A stretch of DNA of 64,000 nt from Paraburkholderia rhynchosiae (GTDB taxonomy: Bacteria > Pseudomonadota > Gammaproteobacteria > Burkholderiales > Burkholderiaceae). A program made the position numbers and the translations under genes. The DNA is taken from the NCBI RefSeq assembly GCF_002879865.1, contig NZ_PNXY01000033.1:1-64000 (forward strand), written 5' to 3'. Positions 45,599 through 54,487 of the stretch are shown piece after piece. A model generated the notes under the pieces. It did no database searches. It was not told the origin of the DNA and saw only the letters and a program-made list of their open reading frames with translations. How positions within the stretch are numbered: position 1 is the first letter of the stretch; each line of letters starts with the position of its first letter.

Positions 45599-46873
45599 AT
45601 GTCGAATCCGAATCCTTTCTTCGAAGAATCGCTCGCAGCGCGCGATCAGGCGGTGCGCGGCGCAATTTTGAAAGAGCTCGAGCGCCAGCAGTCGCAAGTC
45701 GAACTGATCGCGTCGGAAAACATCGTGTCGCGCGCCGTGCTCGAAGCGCAAGGCTCGGTGCTGACCAACAAGTATGCGGAAGGCTATCCGGGCAAGCGTT
45801 ACTACGGCGGTTGCGAATACGCCGACGAGATCGAGACGCTCGCGCTCGAACGCATCAAGCAACTGTTCAACGCGAAGTTCGCCAACGTGCAGCCGCATTC
45901 CGGCGCGCAAGCAAACGGCGCGGTGATGCTCGCGCTGGTGAAGCCGGGCGACACGGTGCTCGGCATGTCGCTCGATGCGGGCGGCCACCTGACGCACGGC
46001 GCGAAGCCCGCTATGTCGGGCAAGTGGTTCAACGCAGTGCAGTACGGCGTCAATCGCGACACGCTGCTGATCGACTACGAGCAGATCGAGGAACTCGCGC
46101 AGCAGCATAAACCGGCGCTGCTGATCGCCGGCTTCTCCGCTTATCCGCGCGCGCTGGATTTCAAGCGGCTGCGCGCGATTGCCGACAGCGCCGGCGCCAA
46201 GCTGATGGTGGATATGGCGCACATCGCCGGCGTGATCGCGGCGGGACGTCACGCCAACCCCGTCGAGCATGCGCATGTGGTGACGTCGACCACGCACAAG
46301 ACGTTGCGCGGTCCGCGCGGCGGCTTTGTGCTGACGAATGACGAAGACATCGCGAAGAAGATCAACTCTGCCGTGTTCCCCGGCCTGCAAGGCGGCCCGC
46401 TGATGCATGTGATCGCCGGCAAGGCAGTCGCGTTCGGCGAGGCGCTGCAACCGGGCTTCAAGACCTACATCGACAATGTGCTGGCCAACGCGCAGGCACT
46501 CGGCGAAGTGTTGAAAGCCGGCGGCGTCGATCTGGTGACGGGCGGCACCGACAACCATCTGCTGCTAGTCGACTTGCGGCCTAAGGGCCTGAAGGGCAAT
46601 CAGGTCGAGCAGGCGCTGGAACGCGCGGGCATTACGTGCAACAAGAACGGCATTCCGTTCGACACCGAAAAGCCGACGATCACCTCGGGCGTGCGCCTCG
46701 GCACACCGGCGGGTACGACGCGCGGCTTCGGCGTGAGCGAATTCCGCGACGTAGGCAGGTTGATCGTCGAGGTGCTCGATTCGCTGCGCGACCATCCCGA
46801 AGGCCATGCAGCCACCGAACAGCGCGTGCGCCGAGAGATTTTCGCGCTGTGCGAGCGCTTCCCCATCTACTAA
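45599..46873 (+). CDS. glyA: Serine hydroxymethyltransferase
   Basis: A 424-residue PLP enzyme that interconverts glycine and serine with methylene-tetrahydrofolate. Landmarks are ELIASENIVSRAVLEAQGS, YAEGYPGKRYYGGCEYAD, the PLP lysine in TSTTHKTLRGPRGG and FPGLQGGPLMHVIAGKAVAF. ATG 45599 is selected by alignment; a longer frame upstream is unrelated. It leads a run of same-strand genes for betaine breakdown, so it is likely the catabolic copy that converts glycine from betaine into serine. Confidence 0.95.
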   Translation: MSNPNPFFEESLAARDQAVRGAILKELERQQSQVELIASENIVSRAVLEAQGSVLTNKYAEGYPGKRYYGGCEYADEIETLALERIKQLFNAKFANVQPHSGAQANGAVMLALVKPGDTVLGMSLDAGGHLTHGAKPAMSGKWFNAVQYGVNRDTLLIDYEQIEELAQQHKPALLIAGFSAYPRALDFKRLRAIADSAGAKLMVDMAHIAGVIAAGRHANPVEHAHVVTSTTHKTLRGPRGGFVLTNDEDIAKKINSAVFPGLQGGPLMHVIAGKAVAFGEALQPGFKTYIDNVLANAQALGEVLKAGGVDLVTGGTDNHLLLVDLRPKGLKGNQVEQALERAGITCNKNGIPFDTEKPTITSGVRLGTPAGTTRGFGVSEFRDVGRLIVEVLDSLRDHPEGHAATEQRVRREIFALCERFPIY

Positions 46874-46891
46874 GAACACCTGGAGCACACG

Positions 46892-47863
46892 ATGAGCAAT
46901 CTGCACGAAAACAGCATCATCATCGACGGTTTGAACATTTCGAAGTTCGAGCGCTCGGTGTTCGAGGACATGCGCAAAGGTGGCGTGACCGCGGTGAACT
47001 GCACGGTGTCGGTCTGGGAGAGCTTCCAGAAGACTGTCGATAACATCGCCGAAATGAAGCAGCAAATCCGCGAGTACGGCGAGATCCTCACGCTCGTGCG
47101 CACCACCGACGACATTTTCCGCGCGAAGAAAGAGAACAAGACGGGCATCATTTTCGGCTTCCAGAATGCGCATGCATTCGAGGACAACCTTGGCTATATC
47201 GAGGCATTCAAGGACCTCGGCGTGAACGTGGTGCAGCTTTGCTACAACACGCAGAATCTCGTCGGCACGGGTTGCTATGAGCGCGACGGCGGCCTGTCGG
47301 GCTATGGCCGCGAAGTGATTCAGGAGATGAACCGCGTCGGCATCATGGTCGATCTTTCGCATGTCGGCGGCAAGACTTCATCTGAAGCGATCGCGGCGTC
47401 GAATAAGCCCGTGTGCTATTCGCATTGCTGCCCGTCTGGACTCAAAGAGCATCCGCGCAACAAGAGCGACGAACAACTGAAAGAGATCGCGGACGCAGGC
47501 GGTTTTGTCGGCGTGACGATGTTCGCGCCGTTTTTGAAGCGCGGTGCCGATGCGACCGTCGAAGACTATATCGAAGCGATCGAGTATGTGGTGAACCTGA
47601 TCGGCGAAGACCAGGTCGGCATCGGCACGGACTTCACGCAAGGCTATAGCACGGAGTTCTTCGACTGGATCACGCACGACAAGGGCCGTTATCGCCAGTT
47701 GACGAACTTCGGCAAGGTCGTGAATCCGGAAGGCATCCGCACGATCGGCGAGTTTCCGAACCTGACCGCCGCGATGGAACGCGCGGGCTGGAGCGAAACG
47801 CGCATCAAGAAGATCATGGGTGAAAACTGGGTGCGGGTATTCGGCGAAGTGTGGACGGTCTGA
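46892..47863 (+). CDS. Membrane-dipeptidase-family protein with altered metal site
   Basis: A 323-residue member of the renal dipeptidase (peptidase M19) fold. Two His ligands appear kept (VDLSHVGGKT and CYSHCCPSG). The N-terminal HxD ligands of the family (DGHND) read DGLNI here, and the bridging Glu region (EGGH in relatives) reads FQNAH. The metal centre is therefore probably incomplete, and dipeptidase activity is doubtful. Pseudomonas betaine clusters carry a similar gene next to dgcAB. It starts 18 nt after glyA and is followed by a DUF5943-like gene. Its role in betaine breakdown is unknown. Confidence 0.88.
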   Translation: MSNLHENSIIIDGLNISKFERSVFEDMRKGGVTAVNCTVSVWESFQKTVDNIAEMKQQIREYGEILTLVRTTDDIFRAKKENKTGIIFGFQNAHAFEDNLGYIEAFKDLGVNVVQLCYNTQNLVGTGCYERDGGLSGYGREVIQEMNRVGIMVDLSHVGGKTSSEAIAASNKPVCYSHCCPSGLKEHPRNKSDEQLKEIADAGGFVGVTMFAPFLKRGADATVEDYIEAIEYVVNLIGEDQVGIGTDFTQGYSTEFFDWITHDKGRYRQLTNFGKVVNPEGIRTIGEFPNLTAAMERAGWSETRIKKIMGENWVRVFGEVWTV

Positions 47864-47916
47864 CCTCCACGCACATATAGCCTGCGAATTCACCTCATAA
47901 AAAGCGGAGTCTCCAC

Positions 47917-48453
47917 ATGCAACCCCAACTGCCTATCGACGTCGATCCGAACACCGGCGTCTGGACCACCGACGCGCTGCCGATGCTGTACGTGCCGCGT
48001 CATTTCTTCACGAACAACCACACCGCCGTTGAAGAAGCGCTCGGCATCGACACGTATGCCGAGATTCTCTACAAGGCCGGCTACAAGTCCGCGTATTTCT
48101 GGTGCGACAAGGAAGCCAAACAGCACGGCATTGCCGGCATGGCCGTATTCGAGCACTACCTGAAGCGGCTTTCGCAACGCGGCTGGGGCATCTTCACGAT
48201 CACCGAAAGCGATCCGTCCACGTCGCATGCGCGCATTGAACTGCATCACTCGTCGTTCGTACTCGCGCAGCCGGGCAAGGTCGGCAAGCTCTGCTACATG
48301 TTCGCCGGCTGGTTCGCGGGCGCGATGGACTGGGTCAACGACACGGCGCCGGATGCCGCACGCAAAGGTCCGCCTTCAAAGTCGCAGGAAGCGCGATGCG
48401 CGGCGGAAGGCCACGAGCATTGCGTGTTCGAAGTGTCGCCGCTCACGGCATAG
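47917..48453 (+). CDS. DUF5943 family protein with V4R-like C-terminus
   Basis: A 178-residue cytoplasmic protein lying between the dipeptidase-like gene and dgcA, as in Pseudomonas aeruginosa. The C-terminal part (KLCYMFAGWFAGAMDWV ... ARCAAEGHEHCVFEVSPL) resembles a V4R (4-vinyl reductase) small-molecule-binding domain, with a Cys-rich RCAAEGHEHC element. Function is unknown; binding a pathway intermediate or cofactor is an inference. The start is ATG 47917 with AAAAGCGGAG upstream. Confidence 0.85.
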   Translation: MQPQLPIDVDPNTGVWTTDALPMLYVPRHFFTNNHTAVEEALGIDTYAEILYKAGYKSAYFWCDKEAKQHGIAGMAVFEHYLKRLSQRGWGIFTITESDPSTSHARIELHHSSFVLAQPGKVGKLCYMFAGWFAGAMDWVNDTAPDAARKGPPSKSQEARCAAEGHEHCVFEVSPLTA

Positions 48454-48487
48454 CACCACAAGTCATATCATTCCGAGGTCGATCGCG

Positions 48488-50551
48488 ATGCGTTACCCGA
48501 ACCTTTTCAAACCTCTCACGCTGAACAAGCTGACTTTGCGCAACCGTATTGTCAGCACCGCGCATGCGGAGGTGTATGCGGAGCCGGGCGGACTGCCTGG
48601 TGACCGCTATATTCGCTATTACGAAGAAAAGGCTAAGGGCGGTGTCGGCCTCGCCGTCTGCGGCGGTTCGAGCCCGGTGTCGATCGACAGCCCGCAAGGC
48701 TGGTGGAAGTCGGTGAATCTATCGACTGACAAGATCATCGATCCGCTCTCGCGGCTCGCCGAAGCCATGCACGCGCACGGCGCCAAGATCATGATTCAGG
48801 CCACGCACATGGGCCGCCGCTCGGCGTTTCATGGAGAGCACTGGCCGCATCTGATGTCGCCTTCCGGCGTGCGTGAGCCGGTGCATCGTGGCAACGCGAA
48901 GATCATTGAAGTGGAAGAGATTCGCCGCATTATCACTGACTTCGCGGCTGCCGCGAAACGCGTGAAGGATGCGGGCATGGACGGCGTCGAAATCTCGGCG
49001 GCTCACCAGCATCTGATCGACCAGTTCTGGAGCCCGCGCACCAACTTTCGTACCGACGAATGGGGCGGCTCGCTCGAAAACCGCCTGCGTTTCGGCGTCG
49101 AAGTGTTGCAGGCGGTGCGCGAAGCGGTGGGCCCGGACTTCTGCGTGGGCTTGCGCATGTGCGGCGACGAGTTCCATGAAGACGGGCTCGACCACGAGCA
49201 ACTGAAAGAGATTGCGCAGGCCATGAGCGAAAGCGGCCTGATCGATTACCTCGGCGTGATCGGCTCCGGTGCGGATACGCACAACACGCTCGCCAACTGC
49301 ATGCCGCCGATGGCGCTCCCGCCCGAGCCTTTCGTGCATCTCGCGGCCGGCATCAAGTCGGTCGTGAAAATCCCGGTCATGCATGCACAAAGTATTCGCG
49401 ATGCGGGCCAGGCTGAGCGTCTGCTGGCAAGCGGCATGGTCGATCTGGTCGGCATGACGCGCGCGCAGATCGCCGACCCGCATATGGTCATCAAGATCCG
49501 CGATGGCCGCGAGGATGAAATCAAGCAATGCGTCGGTGCGAATTATTGCATCGATCGCCAGTACAACGGGCTCGATGTTCTGTGCGTGCAGAATGCGGCG
49601 ACCTCGCGCGAGGCGACCATGCCGCATGTGATCGCGCGCACGAACGGGCCGAAGCGCAAGGTCGTCGTGGTCGGCGCGGGTCCGGCCGGACTCGAAGCAG
49701 CGCGTGTCGCGAAGTCGCGTGGTCATGACGTGGTGCTGTTCGAAAAGAACGACTACGTCGGCGGCCAGATCATGCTCGCGGCAAAAGCGCCGCAGCGCGA
49801 GCAGATGGCGGGCATCGTCCGCTGGTTCGACATGGAGACGAAGCGCCTCGGCGTGGACCGGCGCCTCGGTGTCGCTGCCGACGAAAAGACCATCATGGCC
49901 GAGAAGCCGGACATCATCGTGCTGGCAACGGGCGGCTCGGCGTTCACGTCGCAAGTCGCCGCGTGGGGCGTTGACGAAGGTCTCGCGGTGAGTTCGTGGG
50001 ACGTGCTCTCGGGCAAGGTCGAACCCGGCAAGAACGTGCTCGTGTATGACGGCGTCAGCACGCATGCGGGCGCGGGTGTTGCCGATTTCATCTCGAGCCG
50101 CGGTTCGAATGTCGAGATCGTCACGCCGGACGTGAAAGTGGCCGACGACGTGGGCGGCACCACCTTCCCGATTTTCTATCGGCGCCTGTATGCGCAGGGC
50201 GTCGTTCACACGCCGAATTACTGGCTCGATAAAGTCTACGAGGAAGATGGCAAGAAGATCGCCGTGCTTCGCAACGAGTACACCGAGGAGCAGGAAGAGC
50301 GTGCGGTCGATCAGGTCGTGATCGAGAACGGCAGCACGCCGAACGACGAGTTGTACTGGAAGCTCAAGCCCGAGTCGCTAAATCGCGGACAGGTCGATGT
50401 GCATAAGCTCTTTGCATCCGAGCCGCAGCCGTCGCTTTCGGAAGAACTCGGCAATGGCCGCTTCCTGCTGTTCCGCGTCGGCGACTGCATCTCCATGCAC
50501 AACATTCACGGCGCGATTTACGACGCGCTGCGCCTTTGCAAGGATTTCTGA
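48488..50551 (+). CDS. dgcA: Dimethylglycine demethylase subunit DgcA
   Basis: A 687-residue flavoenzyme of the trimethylamine dehydrogenase/2,4-dienoyl-CoA reductase family. The N-terminal TIM barrel includes MRYPNLFKPLTLNKLTLRNR and GVEISAAHQHLIDQFWSPRTNFRTDEWGG. A Cys-containing segment QCVGANYCIDRQYNGLDVLCVQ stands where relatives bind 4Fe-4S. A C-terminal FAD/NAD domain begins at VVVVGAGPAGLEAARVAK. DgcA with DgcB removes a methyl group from dimethylglycine to give sarcosine. ATG 48488 is used; GAGG precedes it. It is followed directly by dgcB. Confidence 0.93.
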   Translation: MRYPNLFKPLTLNKLTLRNRIVSTAHAEVYAEPGGLPGDRYIRYYEEKAKGGVGLAVCGGSSPVSIDSPQGWWKSVNLSTDKIIDPLSRLAEAMHAHGAKIMIQATHMGRRSAFHGEHWPHLMSPSGVREPVHRGNAKIIEVEEIRRIITDFAAAAKRVKDAGMDGVEISAAHQHLIDQFWSPRTNFRTDEWGGSLENRLRFGVEVLQAVREAVGPDFCVGLRMCGDEFHEDGLDHEQLKEIAQAMSESGLIDYLGVIGSGADTHNTLANCMPPMALPPEPFVHLAAGIKSVVKIPVMHAQSIRDAGQAERLLASGMVDLVGMTRAQIADPHMVIKIRDGREDEIKQCVGANYCIDRQYNGLDVLCVQNAATSREATMPHVIARTNGPKRKVVVVGAGPAGLEAARVAKSRGHDVVLFEKNDYVGGQIMLAAKAPQREQMAGIVRWFDMETKRLGVDRRLGVAADEKTIMAEKPDIIVLATGGSAFTSQVAAWGVDEGLAVSSWDVLSGKVEPGKNVLVYDGVSTHAGAGVADFISSRGSNVEIVTPDVKVADDVGGTTFPIFYRRLYAQGVVHTPNYWLDKVYEEDGKKIAVLRNEYTEEQEERAVDQVVIENGSTPNDELYWKLKPESLNRGQVDVHKLFASEPQPSLSEELGNGRFLLFRVGDCISMHNIHGAIYDALRLCKDF

Positions 50552-50553
50552 CG

Positions 50554-52467
50554 ATGAGCCCCGTGTCTGTCATCACCGTGCTGTTGTGGTTGTCGATGGC
50601 GGGTCTGGCGTTCGCACTCGCGAAGCGTGCCGCATATTGGCGCGTGGGTCGCGCGACGGCGGCGGGCGCGTACGGCTGGGCCAATCTGCTGTCGATTCCG
50701 AAACGCTACTTCGTCGATCTGCATCATGTGGTCGCGCGCGATCCGTACATTGCGAAAACGCACATGGCAACCGCCGGCGGTGCGATCCTCGCTATGGCGC
50801 TCGTGTTCGTCAACTACGGTCTCGCGATCTACTCGCCGTGGCTAGACAAGCTGATCTTTCTGGCCGCGCTCGTGATGCTGGTCGGCGCCGCGTTCGTATG
50901 GCGTCGGCGGCATGGCGCGAAGGCGATGCCCGCGCGGCTTTCGCGTGGACCTTGGGATCATCTGCCGCTGCTGCTCGGGTCGTTCGCGCTTGGTCTCGTG
51001 TTGTTCATCGCACTGCCGGCCGCGGCGATGTCGGGCGCGCTCGCAATCATCGTCGCGCTGCTGGTTGCAGTGGGCGCCTTCACGATGACGTTTGGCGCGG
51101 CGCGTGGCGGTCCGATGAAACATGCGCTCGCGGGTCTGCTGCATCTCGCGTTTCATCCGCGTCAGGAGCGCTTTGCCGAGCGTAACGATCGCGACATGGT
51201 GCCGCCGACTGCATTGAAGGCGCCGCAGCTCGACGCGAAAGAATATGGCGTGGGCAAGCCTGTGGAGTTTCGCTGGAATCAGTTGCTCAGTTTCGATGCA
51301 TGCGTGCAGTGCGGCAAATGCGAGGCAGCATGTCCCGCGTTCGCCGCCGGCCAGCCGCTCAATCCGAAGAAGCTGATTCAGGATCTGGTGACTGGCATGG
51401 TGGGCGGCACGGACGCCGAATACGCAGGCAGTCCCACGCCCGGCATTCCGGTCGGCAAGCATGGCGGTGCGCCTGGCAAGCCGCTGATTTCCAGCCTGAT
51501 CGAAGCGGAAACGCTGTGGTCGTGCACGACGTGCCGCGCTTGCGTGCAGGAGTGTCCGATGCTGATCGAGCATGTCGACGCCATCGTGGATATGCGCCGC
51601 AATCAAACGCTCGTGGAAGGCATCGTGCCGGGCAAGGGGCCGATCACGCTCGCGAATCTGCGCGAAACAGGCAGCTCGAACGGTTACGACATCGGCGCGC
51701 GTTATGACTGGGCCGTCGATTTGCAGGTGCAGGTCGCGCAGCCTGGGCGTCGCGTTGATGTGCTGCTGATTGCCGGCGAAGGCGCGTTCGACATGCGCTA
51801 TCAGCGCACGCTGCGCGCGCTCGTCAAGGTGCTGAATCGCGCGGGCATCGACTATGCGGTGCTCGGCGGTGTCGAAACCGATACGGGCGACACGGCGCGG
51901 CGTCTCGGCGACGAAGCCACGTTCCAGCAACTCGCCAGGAAGTTGATCGGCACGCTCTCGCAGTACTCGTTCGGCAAGATCGTCACTTCCGACCCGCACG
52001 TGCTGCACAGCTTGCGCAACGAGTATCGCGCGTTGGGCGGCTTCTACGACGTGCAGCATCACACTGCGTTGATCGATGAACTCGTCGCGAGCGGCAAGCT
52101 GTCGCCACGCGCGGTCGCCGCCTACGCGGATCGCAACATCACGTATCACGATCCGTGCTACCTGGGCCGCTATAACGGCGAGACCGAGGCACCGCGCCGT
52201 GTTTTAAAGAGCATCGGCATCAAGGTTGTCGAGATGGAGCGCAACGGCATGCGTGGACGTTGCTGCGGAGGCGGCGGCGGTGCCCCGTTGACCGACATTC
52301 CGGGCAAGCGGCGCATTCCGGACATTCGCATCGACGACGCGCGCGACATCGGTGCCGAGATTGTCGCCGTGGGCTGCCCGAATTGCACGGCGATGCTCGA
52401 AGGCGTGGTCGGGCCGCGTCCTGAGGTGCTGGACGTCGTCGAACTGGTTGCAGCGGCGCTGGAGTAA
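50554..52467 (+). CDS. dgcB: Dimethylglycine demethylase subunit DgcB (membrane Fe-S protein)
   Basis: A 637-residue protein with N-terminal transmembrane segments (VITVLLWLSMAGLAFALA and several more to about residue 190). Two 4Fe-4S motifs follow (CVQCGKCEAACP and CTTCRACVQECP), then two CCG-type domains (DPCYLGRYNG; GRCCGGGGGAP). It probably carries electrons from DgcA and ETF to the membrane quinone pool. The start is ATG 50554, 3 nt after dgcA's stop. Confidence 0.93.
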   Translation: MSPVSVITVLLWLSMAGLAFALAKRAAYWRVGRATAAGAYGWANLLSIPKRYFVDLHHVVARDPYIAKTHMATAGGAILAMALVFVNYGLAIYSPWLDKLIFLAALVMLVGAAFVWRRRHGAKAMPARLSRGPWDHLPLLLGSFALGLVLFIALPAAAMSGALAIIVALLVAVGAFTMTFGAARGGPMKHALAGLLHLAFHPRQERFAERNDRDMVPPTALKAPQLDAKEYGVGKPVEFRWNQLLSFDACVQCGKCEAACPAFAAGQPLNPKKLIQDLVTGMVGGTDAEYAGSPTPGIPVGKHGGAPGKPLISSLIEAETLWSCTTCRACVQECPMLIEHVDAIVDMRRNQTLVEGIVPGKGPITLANLRETGSSNGYDIGARYDWAVDLQVQVAQPGRRVDVLLIAGEGAFDMRYQRTLRALVKVLNRAGIDYAVLGGVETDTGDTARRLGDEATFQQLARKLIGTLSQYSFGKIVTSDPHVLHSLRNEYRALGGFYDVQHHTALIDELVASGKLSPRAVAAYADRNITYHDPCYLGRYNGETEAPRRVLKSIGIKVVEMERNGMRGRCCGGGGGAPLTDIPGKRRIPDIRIDDARDIGAEIVAVGCPNCTAMLEGVVGPRPEVLDVVELVAAALE

Positions 52468-52471
52468 CGCG

Positions 52472-53641
52472 ATGAACACAATCAAACGAATCGATCCGCG
52501 CCGCCCGTTCACGATCACGGCAGACGGACTCAGGCGCATTACGTTGGGCGTGACCGGTGTGGCGGGCACAATGGATTTCGCCGCGACGGGCGCGGCGCAC
52601 CGTGAGCACGCAAAGCCGCGCCGCACGACGGCCACGCCGCAGCATGTGATGCTAGTGGCGGCGCACGCGGACCGCGGCGCGCTTGACGATCACGCGCGCC
52701 AGACGCTGGCCGCCGCTGCGTTGATCGCCGATGCGGCCACTGACGTGGTGCTGCTCGTATTCGGCGAATTCACCGGCGATGCTGCTGCGCTCGGCGCAGA
52801 TAAGCTGATCGAACTGCCTATGTTCGATCGACGCAAGTTCGCGCCGGTCGACGAATTGAATGCGCTCGCCGCATGCGTCGCTGCTTATGCGCCGGTCCAT
52901 GTTTTTCTGCCCGACAACGCGACAGGCGACGGCGACCTTGGCCGCCGCTATGCGGCCGCCGCGAATGCGAGCGTCGCGACGCATGTCGTTGAGATCGACG
53001 CCTCGCATGTGGCCTCTTATGTGCAGGCCAACACCGCGTTCGCCTCGTGCGCGCTGCCCGAAGTGATCCTGGTCGCGCCTAATGCCGTCGACCCGAAGCT
53101 GCCGTTCGTCGGCGCCGGAGAGCGAGTCGTATGGCGTTTCGATGGCGAACCCGCCGCAACGAAAGGCATGGGGCGTGACCTCGGCATCGAAGAAATGGAC
53201 GCGGCGCAACTCGCGCTCGAAGAAGCGGACTTCATCGTCTCCGCCGGCAACGGCGTGAGCGACGTGCCCGCGTTCGAGCGTCTCGCGGCCACACTCGGTG
53301 CGGCAATCGGCGCGAGCCGCGTTGCCGTCGACGACGGCAAGTTCACGCGCGACAAGCAGATCGGCGCGACAGGCAAGACGGTTGAAGCGAGCGTGTATAT
53401 CGCGTTCGGCATCTCCGGCGCGGTGCAGCATTTGCAGGGCATCAAGGATTGCCGTCACGTGATCGCGGTGAACCTCGATGCGAGCGCGCCGATAGCCAAG
53501 CGCGCGAACCTGACGGTCATCGCGGACGCGCAGGAAACGATCGCGGCGCTGAACGACGCGGCTGCCGCGGCTCGCACGTCACGCGGCACGAGTGCTGCCT
53601 TACTGAATTCGAAGGCCGTCGCCGAAGGAGCGCTCGCATGA
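52472..53641 (+). CDS. etfA: Electron transfer flavoprotein alpha subunit of the dimethylglycine system
   Basis: A 389-residue ETF alpha homologue, about 70 residues longer than the copy at 18626 because of an Arg-rich N-terminal extension. The C-terminal FAD domain is normal: SAGNGVSDVPAFERL, GASRVAVDDGKFTRDKQIG and GISGAVQHLQGIKDC. The start is ATG 52472, 5 nt after the dgcB stop. Its stop overlaps the following ETF beta start by 4 nt (ATGA). Its position between dgcB and gbcA shows dedication to betaine metabolism. Confidence 0.92.
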   Translation: MNTIKRIDPRRPFTITADGLRRITLGVTGVAGTMDFAATGAAHREHAKPRRTTATPQHVMLVAAHADRGALDDHARQTLAAAALIADAATDVVLLVFGEFTGDAAALGADKLIELPMFDRRKFAPVDELNALAACVAAYAPVHVFLPDNATGDGDLGRRYAAAANASVATHVVEIDASHVASYVQANTAFASCALPEVILVAPNAVDPKLPFVGAGERVVWRFDGEPAATKGMGRDLGIEEMDAAQLALEEADFIVSAGNGVSDVPAFERLAATLGAAIGASRVAVDDGKFTRDKQIGATGKTVEASVYIAFGISGAVQHLQGIKDCRHVIAVNLDASAPIAKRANLTVIADAQETIAALNDAAAAARTSRGTSAALLNSKAVAEGALA

Positions 53642-54414
53642 AAATCGCCGTACTGGTTTCCGTGGGCCGACATCCGGTGAGCGGCGTCGCGCGCTACAGC
53701 CGCAACGACGCGGCCGCGCTGACGATGGCGCTGTCGCTCGCAAAGCAGCACAACGCAGCGCTTGACGTGCTGCATGCGGGCGATCCTTCAAATCCCGCGT
53801 TGCAGGAATATCTCGCGCTCGGCGCGCGCTCGGTCGAAGTGCTTGCGATTCCCGCAGCAAATGAATCGCAAGCGGATGCAGCGGTGCCGCTCGCCGCGCG
53901 TTTGCAGGGCTACGATCTGGTAGTGACCGGTACGCGTGCCGAAGGCGCATTCGACAGCGGCATGCTGCCGTATCGCGTAGCCAATGCGCTGGACATTCCA
54001 CTCGTGGGCGCGGCTGTCGACGTGACCCTCAATGACAGCTGCGCGCAAGTCCGGCAATTCATGCCGAAGGGTTTGCGTCGCCGTGTCGAGGTGCAATTGC
54101 CCGCGCTGATCGTCGTGCATCCGATGGCGAACGCCACGCCGACCTATGCCTATGCACGGCTGCGCGAAGGCACCATTCGCCCGGTCGCCTGCAGGACGAG
54201 CGGCAACGCCGCGGACCTCGCCTGGACCATCCGTCCGGCGAGCGCCAAACCCGTGCGTCTCGCCGCCGTCGAAAAGCGTTCGGGCCATGCTCGCATGCTC
54301 TCGGCGACAACGACGGAAAGCCGCGGCGGCAGCGTCGTAATTGAAGGGAGTTCCGTCGAAAAAGCACAAGTGATTCTCGCGTATTTGCGCGAGCATCAAC
54401 TCGTGGATTACTGA
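53638..54414 (+). CDS. etfB: Electron transfer flavoprotein beta subunit of the dimethylglycine system
   Basis: A 258-residue ETF beta-like protein (MKIAVLVSVGRHPVSGVARY; MLPYRVANALDIPLVGAAVD; VQLPALIVVHPMANATPTY). It is more divergent than the island copy, lacking the usual DLRLNEPRY recognition loop. Translation is coupled to the alpha gene by an ATGA overlap. With that gene it forms the electron carrier for DgcAB. Confidence 0.9.
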   Translation: MKIAVLVSVGRHPVSGVARYSRNDAAALTMALSLAKQHNAALDVLHAGDPSNPALQEYLALGARSVEVLAIPAANESQADAAVPLAARLQGYDLVVTGTRAEGAFDSGMLPYRVANALDIPLVGAAVDVTLNDSCAQVRQFMPKGLRRRVEVQLPALIVVHPMANATPTYAYARLREGTIRPVACRTSGNAADLAWTIRPASAKPVRLAAVEKRSGHARMLSATTTESRGGSVVIEGSSVEKAQVILAYLREHQLVDY

Positions 54415-54448
54415 TTTCAGGTTCAGGCGAGCATGCGGCCAGGAGGGC

Positions 54449-54463
54449 CTGGCGCGGCGCCAG
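54449..54463. promoter_or_regulatory. 15-bp palindrome in the gbcA leader
   Basis: CTGGCGC-G-GCGCCAG is a perfect palindrome around 54456, 25 nt before the gbcA ATG. It may be an operator or a short leader hairpin in the 73-nt gap after the ETF gene. Confidence 0.4.
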
Positions 54464-54487
54464 ACGTGACACGCAACGGAGCACACA

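Noticed and set aside
48719..50209. 496-codon minus-strand frame opposite dgcA
   Set aside because: dgcA is well supported; the opposite frame shows no recognisable domain.
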